From: an uncultured Aquabacterium sp. | GTDB taxonomy: Bacteria > Pseudomonadota > Gammaproteobacteria > Burkholderiales > Burkholderiaceae_C | DNA: 36,734 nt | Direction: 5' to 3' | Assembly (NCBI GenBank): GCA_937864045.1 | Contig: CALMIF010000212.1 | Span: forward strand, 1 to 36,734 | Part shown: positions 33,281-36,734 of the stretch, in pieces | Layout: the number at the start of each line of letters is the position of its first letter | Numbering within the stretch: the first letter of the stretch is position 1 | Notes under the pieces: generated by a model | Told to the model about the DNA's origin: nothing | What the model saw: only the letters and a program-made list of their open reading frames with translations | Database searches by the model: none | Made by a program: the position numbers and the translations under genes

Positions 33281-35578
33281 ATGACCACCGCCGTCGGCCG
33301 CCGCTCCCCGGACACCACGCTGACGCTGCGGCTGCTGGCCATGCTGCTGCTGATCCTGGCGGTGGTGGTGGCCTGCTTCGCAGTGGCCGCACGGCTGGTG
33401 ATCGCCAGCGTGCGCGCACAGCAGCTGCAGGATGCCCGCGACTACTTCGCCCAGCGCATCCGCACCATGGACGAGGGCTGGCGGCTGACCGGCTTCGCCG
33501 TGGGCCAGCAGCTGATGCTGTGGCAGGCCGAGCCCGGCCATGCCAACACCACGCCCGACGTGGCCGAGGCCCGGCTGCGCACCCTGCTGGTGACGCTGAC
33601 CGACCAGGGCGACTTCAGCCATGTGCTGCTGGTCGACGGTGATGGCCGCACCTTGCTGGCGCAGGGTTCACGCTCGCAGGACCGCCCGGCGCTGCCGCCA
33701 ACCGGTGACCGCCAGGGCCTGGACTGGGTGTGGAGCGAGGCAGACCGCACCATCTACCGCACCGTCAGCATGCCGCTGAAGCTGGGGCCGCAGGTGCTGC
33801 GCATGCTGCTGTACTTCCCGATCGACAACGCCCTGCTGGCGCGCATGGTCTATCCGCAGTCGCACCTGGACCTGCTGCATGGCGGTGCGGTGCGGGCCAC
33901 GGCCAGCGCCGTGGAGGCGGCCTCGCGCGCGCTGCTGCAGGGCGCCCCGGCCACCGACCTGCCCTGGGACGCGCGTGCCGGCGCACCGGTGCTGCGGGTG
34001 CAGCGGCCGGTGGCGCCACCGCTGAGCGATGGCCAGCTGCTGGCGATGCTGGCCGCCGGCGCGCTGGGCTTCGTCGGCGCCGGCTGGTGGGTGCTGGGGC
34101 GCTGGGTGCGGCAGCAGGCACGCCGGCTGTGGCTGCTGCGCGAGGCCGCCACCGGCTTTGCGGTCGATGGCGCGCTGACGACTTCGGTCGCCCGCCGGCT
34201 GGACGGCGCCGCCGAGGACCGCCACCGGGGCGACGACATCCACCAGCTGGCCGACGGCCTGCGCGCGATGATGCTGCGCATCGACCAGGCCCGCGCCGAC
34301 CAGCGGCGCGACCAGGCCGCACTGGCGGCGCTGAATGCCGGGCTGGAGGAACGGGTGCAGGCGCGCACGCGCGAGCTGGAGGTCGCGCGCGACGACGCGC
34401 TGGCCGCCGGCCGGGCCAAGGAGCAGTTCCTCTCCAGCATGAGCCACGAAATCCGCACGCCGATGAACGGCATGCTCGGCGCGCTGGACCTGATGGCCAC
34501 CACCCAGCTCGACGCCGAGCAGCAGCGCTACACCGAGGTGGCAGCGGCTTCGGGCGCGGCGCTGATGGCGGTGCTGGACAACGTGCTGGACTTCGCGAAG
34601 ATCGGCGCCGGCCGGCTGCAGCTGCTGCACGCGCCGATGGACGTGCTGGCGGTGGGGCTGTCGGTGACCACGCTGTTCGCCGCCAGCGCCCAGCGCAAGG
34701 GCCTAGCGCTGCGGCTGGAAGCCGACCCGCGCCTGGCCGGCTGGCGCCTGGGCGACGCGATGCGCCTGCGCCAGGTGCTGCTGAACCTGGTGGGCAACGC
34801 GATGAAGTTCACCCAGCGCGGCGAGGTGGTGCTGGCGCTGCGCGAGGGGCGCAGCGGCGAGCCGCCCGACGCCCTGCATTTCAGCGTGCGCGACACCGGC
34901 CCGGGCATCGCCGAGGCCGACCAGGCGCGCATCTTCCAGCCCTTCGTGCAAGGCGAGGTGCCGGGGCCGCGCGAGGACGGCGGCACCGGCCTGGGCCTGG
35001 CGATCAGCAGCCAGCTGGTGCAGGCCATGGGCGGCACCCTGGTGCTGCACAGCCACCCCGGCCAGGGCGCCAGCTTCGCCTTCTGCCTGCAGCTGCCGCG
35101 GGCCGCCGCACCGCCGTCACCGGCCCTGCCCCTGGCCAACGGCGTGCCTGCCCAGCTGCACGGCCAGGTGCTGCTGGTCGAGGACAACCCGGTGAACCGC
35201 CTGGTGGCCATCGCCATGCTGGAGCGGCTGGGCCTGCAGGTGCTGGCCGCCGAGCAGGGCGAGGAGGCGCTGGCCCACCTGACCCTGCCCGCCGCCGGCC
35301 TGCGTGCGGTGCTGATGGACTGCCAGATGCCGGTGCTCGACGGCTACGAGACCACGCGCCGCCTGCGTGAACTGGAGCAGCAGCAGCGCCGGCCGCGCCT
35401 GCCGGTGATCGCGCTGACCGCCAATGCGCTGAGCGGCGACGTGCAGCGCTGCTTCGCCGCGGGCATGGATGCGCACCTGACCAAACCCTTCACCCTGCAG
35501 CAGCTGCACGCCGCGCTGGCGCCGTGGTGCGGCCCGCCACCGGTCGACGCCGCCGGGGGCCGTATGCTGGGCGGATGA
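33281..35578 (+). CDS. Membrane-bound hybrid sensor histidine kinase/response regulator
   Basis: The 765-residue protein has a first membrane helix (about 15-44), a periplasmic sensor domain of about 200 residues, a second helix (about 252-274) and a linker with a HAMP-like and coiled-coil stretch up to about 375. The kinase core has His389 in SMSHEIRTPMNG, the N-box NLVGNAMKF, G1 DTGPGIAEA and G2 GTGLGLAIS. A C-terminal receiver has Asp680 (LMDCQMPVLDG) and the conserved Lys in LTKPF. No separate output protein or Hpt is adjacent, so the phosphorelay partner is elsewhere. It lies 6 bases after the orphan binding protein gene and overlaps the next gene as ATGA. The sensor domain is not one I recognise. 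Confidence 0.92.
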   Translation: MTTAVGRRSPDTTLTLRLLAMLLLILAVVVACFAVAARLVIASVRAQQLQDARDYFAQRIRTMDEGWRLTGFAVGQQLMLWQAEPGHANTTPDVAEARLRTLLVTLTDQGDFSHVLLVDGDGRTLLAQGSRSQDRPALPPTGDRQGLDWVWSEADRTIYRTVSMPLKLGPQVLRMLLYFPIDNALLARMVYPQSHLDLLHGGAVRATASAVEAASRALLQGAPATDLPWDARAGAPVLRVQRPVAPPLSDGQLLAMLAAGALGFVGAGWWVLGRWVRQQARRLWLLREAATGFAVDGALTTSVARRLDGAAEDRHRGDDIHQLADGLRAMMLRIDQARADQRRDQAALAALNAGLEERVQARTRELEVARDDALAAGRAKEQFLSSMSHEIRTPMNGMLGALDLMATTQLDAEQQRYTEVAAASGAALMAVLDNVLDFAKIGAGRLQLLHAPMDVLAVGLSVTTLFAASAQRKGLALRLEADPRLAGWRLGDAMRLRQVLLNLVGNAMKFTQRGEVVLALREGRSGEPPDALHFSVRDTGPGIAEADQARIFQPFVQGEVPGPREDGGTGLGLAISSQLVQAMGGTLVLHSHPGQGASFAFCLQLPRAAAPPSPALPLANGVPAQLHGQVLLVEDNPVNRLVAIAMLERLGLQVLAAEQGEEALAHLTLPAAGLRAVLMDCQMPVLDGYETTRRLRELEQQQRRPRLPVIALTANALSGDVQRCFAAGMDAHLTKPFTLQQLHAALAPWCGPPPVDAAGGRMLGG

Positions 35579-36276
35579 TCATCGCCGCCCACCCCGCCAC
35601 CACGCTCGCCGGCCAGCGCGTGCTGCTCACCCAGGCCGACACCTTCATGGGCCCGGTGCTGGCCGATGTCTTCACGCGCCAGGGCGCCACGGTCATCGCC
35701 GACACCCGGCCGCTGGCCGACGACCCCGCCGCCGCCGCCGCGGCGGTGGCCGATGCGGGCCATGTCGACGTGCTGCTGATCCACCTGGCCGTGCCGGCGC
35801 CCGCCACCGCGGCGCAGGCCATCGGCGAGGCCGAGTGGCGCCATGTCTTCGCCCACATGGTCGACCCCATGCCGCGCCTGGTGGCTGCCGTGCTGCCGCA
35901 GATGCTGGCGCGCAAGTCGGGCCGCATCCTGCTGATGGGCAGCGCCGCCGCGCTGCGCGGCCAGAAGCGCACCGGCAGCTACAGCGCCGCCCGCGGCGCG
36001 CAGCTGGCCTACATGCAGGCGGTGGCGCTCGAATTGGCGCCGCAGGGCATCCCCTTCAACGCCATCGCGCAGAACTTCGTCGCCAACCCGACCTACTTTC
36101 CGCCCGAGGTGCAGGCCAACCCGCGCTTCCAGGAACGGCTGGCGCGCGAGGTGCCGCTGGGCAGGCTGGTGTCGGCCGAGGAGGACGCGCTCTTCGCCGC
36201 CTACCTGTGCAGCCCGGCGGCGGCCTGCTTCGTCGGCCAGGTGTTTCCGGTGTCCGGCGGCTGGGCGCTGAAGTAG
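35575..36276 (+). CDS. SDR-like protein with the full halohydrin dehalogenase signature
   Basis: Starting at the ATG overlapping the kinase stop, the protein has 233 residues. It is SDR-shaped but lacks the NAD(P) glycine motif TGxxxGxG; in its place is T19-x4-F24-x-G26 (TQADTFMG). The active-site triad is Ser123, Tyr136 and Arg140 (GSAAA ... SYSAARGA), with Arg in place of the SDR lysine. T-x4-(F/Y)-x-G together with S-x12-Y-x3-R is the pair of motifs described for halohydrin dehalogenases, and both match exactly. The C-terminal part (IPFNAIAQNF, YFPPE, GQVFPVSGGW) also resembles HheC by memory. These cofactor-free enzymes convert vicinal halohydrins to epoxides and open epoxides with small anions. 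Natural substrates of such genes are mostly unknown. Activity is predicted, not proven. Confidence 0.82.
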   Translation: MIIAAHPATTLAGQRVLLTQADTFMGPVLADVFTRQGATVIADTRPLADDPAAAAAAVADAGHVDVLLIHLAVPAPATAAQAIGEAEWRHVFAHMVDPMPRLVAAVLPQMLARKSGRILLMGSAAALRGQKRTGSYSAARGAQLAYMQAVALELAPQGIPFNAIAQNFVANPTYFPPEVQANPRFQERLAREVPLGRLVSAEEDALFAAYLCSPAAACFVGQVFPVSGGWALK

Positions 36277-36320
36277 CTGGCGCGACACCGCGCCGCGCAG
36301 GCGGCTTCTAGACTGGCCGC

Positions 36321-36734
36321 ATGAAACACCAGCCCTGGCGGCGCGATGCCGCCGCGTATCCGACGCAAGGCACGCTGCAACCCCGGTTCAACGACGTGGA
36401 CCTGTGGCAGCACCTGAACAACGTGGCCCAGATCGGCCTGCATGGCGAGCTGCTGCAGCAGTGGCTGCACGCGCACCTGGGCCCCGACCCCTGGCGCCGT
36501 GCGTCGCCCAAGCTCGTGGTGCAGGCCAACGCCACCGACTTCCTGGCCGAGGCGCACTACCCCGCGCCGCTGGCCACCGGCACGCGCCTGCTGGGCTGCG
36601 ACGACCACCGCCTGACCCTGGCCACCGCGCTGTTCCAGCACGGCCACTGCACCGGCCTGCACCAGGCCACGCTGGGCGCCTTCGACGGTGACACCGCCGT
36701 GCCGCTGCCCGCCGACTGGCGCGCCGCGCTGCAG
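36321..36734 (+). CDS. Acyl-CoA thioesterase, hot-dog fold (4HBT-like), C-terminus cut by window
   Basis: 138 codons are visible without a stop, and the gene runs past the end. RFNDVDLWQHLNNVAQIGL near residues 22-40 is the classical 4HBT active-site motif (RFxDxDxxxHxNN), where the Asp or neighbouring acid is catalytic. VVQANATDFLAEAHYPAPL follows, as in YbgC/FadM-type thioesterases. It begins 44 bases after the dehalogenase-like gene and on the same strand. It would hydrolyse an acyl-CoA or acyl-ACP; chain length is unknown. Confidence 0.83.
   Translation, partial: MKHQPWRRDAAAYPTQGTLQPRFNDVDLWQHLNNVAQIGLHGELLQQWLHAHLGPDPWRRASPKLVVQANATDFLAEAHYPAPLATGTRLLGCDDHRLTLATALFQHGHCTGLHQATLGAFDGDTAVPLPADWRAALQ

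Overview
The window is very GC-rich, densely coded DNA that looks like a betaproteobacterium of the order Burkholderiales, of the Leptothrix/Rubrivivax/Ideonella/Aquincola kind. The basis is protein content: the XrtA (exosortase A)/PEP-CTERM regulatory set PrsK-PrsR-PrsT, the XrtA-type undecaprenyl-phosphate sugar transferase, a Wza-like export lipoprotein and two PEP-CTERM substrate proteins. The exosortase gene itself is not in the window. Genus-level placement is a guess. No rRNA, tRNA, CRISPR array, insertion sequence or phage gene was recognised.

Layout. (1) 1-184, minus: the first 61 codons of a Wza-like exopolysaccharide export lipoprotein, cut by the window edge. (2) 626-13105, plus: a long cassette between that gene and prsT. 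Its first half encodes a thioester-reductase-like SDR, a long-chain acyl-CoA ligase, a LolD/MacB-type ABC ATPase and a vanillyl-alcohol-oxidase-family flavoenzyme. Its second half encodes a methyltransferase, a GT21/HpnI-like glycosyltransferase, a FtsX-type ABC permease, a LolA-like periplasmic carrier and an outer-membrane barrel. The halves are separated by an opposite-strand PEP-CTERM gene (6170-7084). That gene has a near-perfect sigma-54 promoter at 7146-7161 and a Rho-independent terminator. (3) 13149-22534, minus: FeeM-type acyltransferase fused to PilZ, sugar transferase, prsK, prsR and prsT. (4) 22775-23740, plus: PhoD-like phosphatase. (5) 23760-30362, minus: a second PEP-CTERM protein, MFS transporter, NUDIX hydrolase, M16 protease and M20 amidohydrolase, closely packed. 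(6) 30502-36734, plus: ABM-fold small protein, M20 peptidase, orphan NMT1-like binding protein, hybrid histidine kinase, a protein with the full halohydrin dehalogenase signature, and a partial thioesterase.

How the parts may work together. Sensor kinase PrsK should phosphorylate PrsR, a sigma-54 activator with an intact GAFTGA loop. PrsR would then fire promoters such as the one at 7146-7161, so the window holds both the regulator and a plausible target. The plus-strand cassette reads as a make-and-export unit: acyl activation and reduction, a phenol-type oxidation, methylation and glycosylation, then a Lol-like route to the outer membrane. I do not know its product. It is the best candidate here for an undescribed system, because it sits inside an exosortase/exopolysaccharide locus and is physically interleaved with a PEP-CTERM gene under PrsR-type control.
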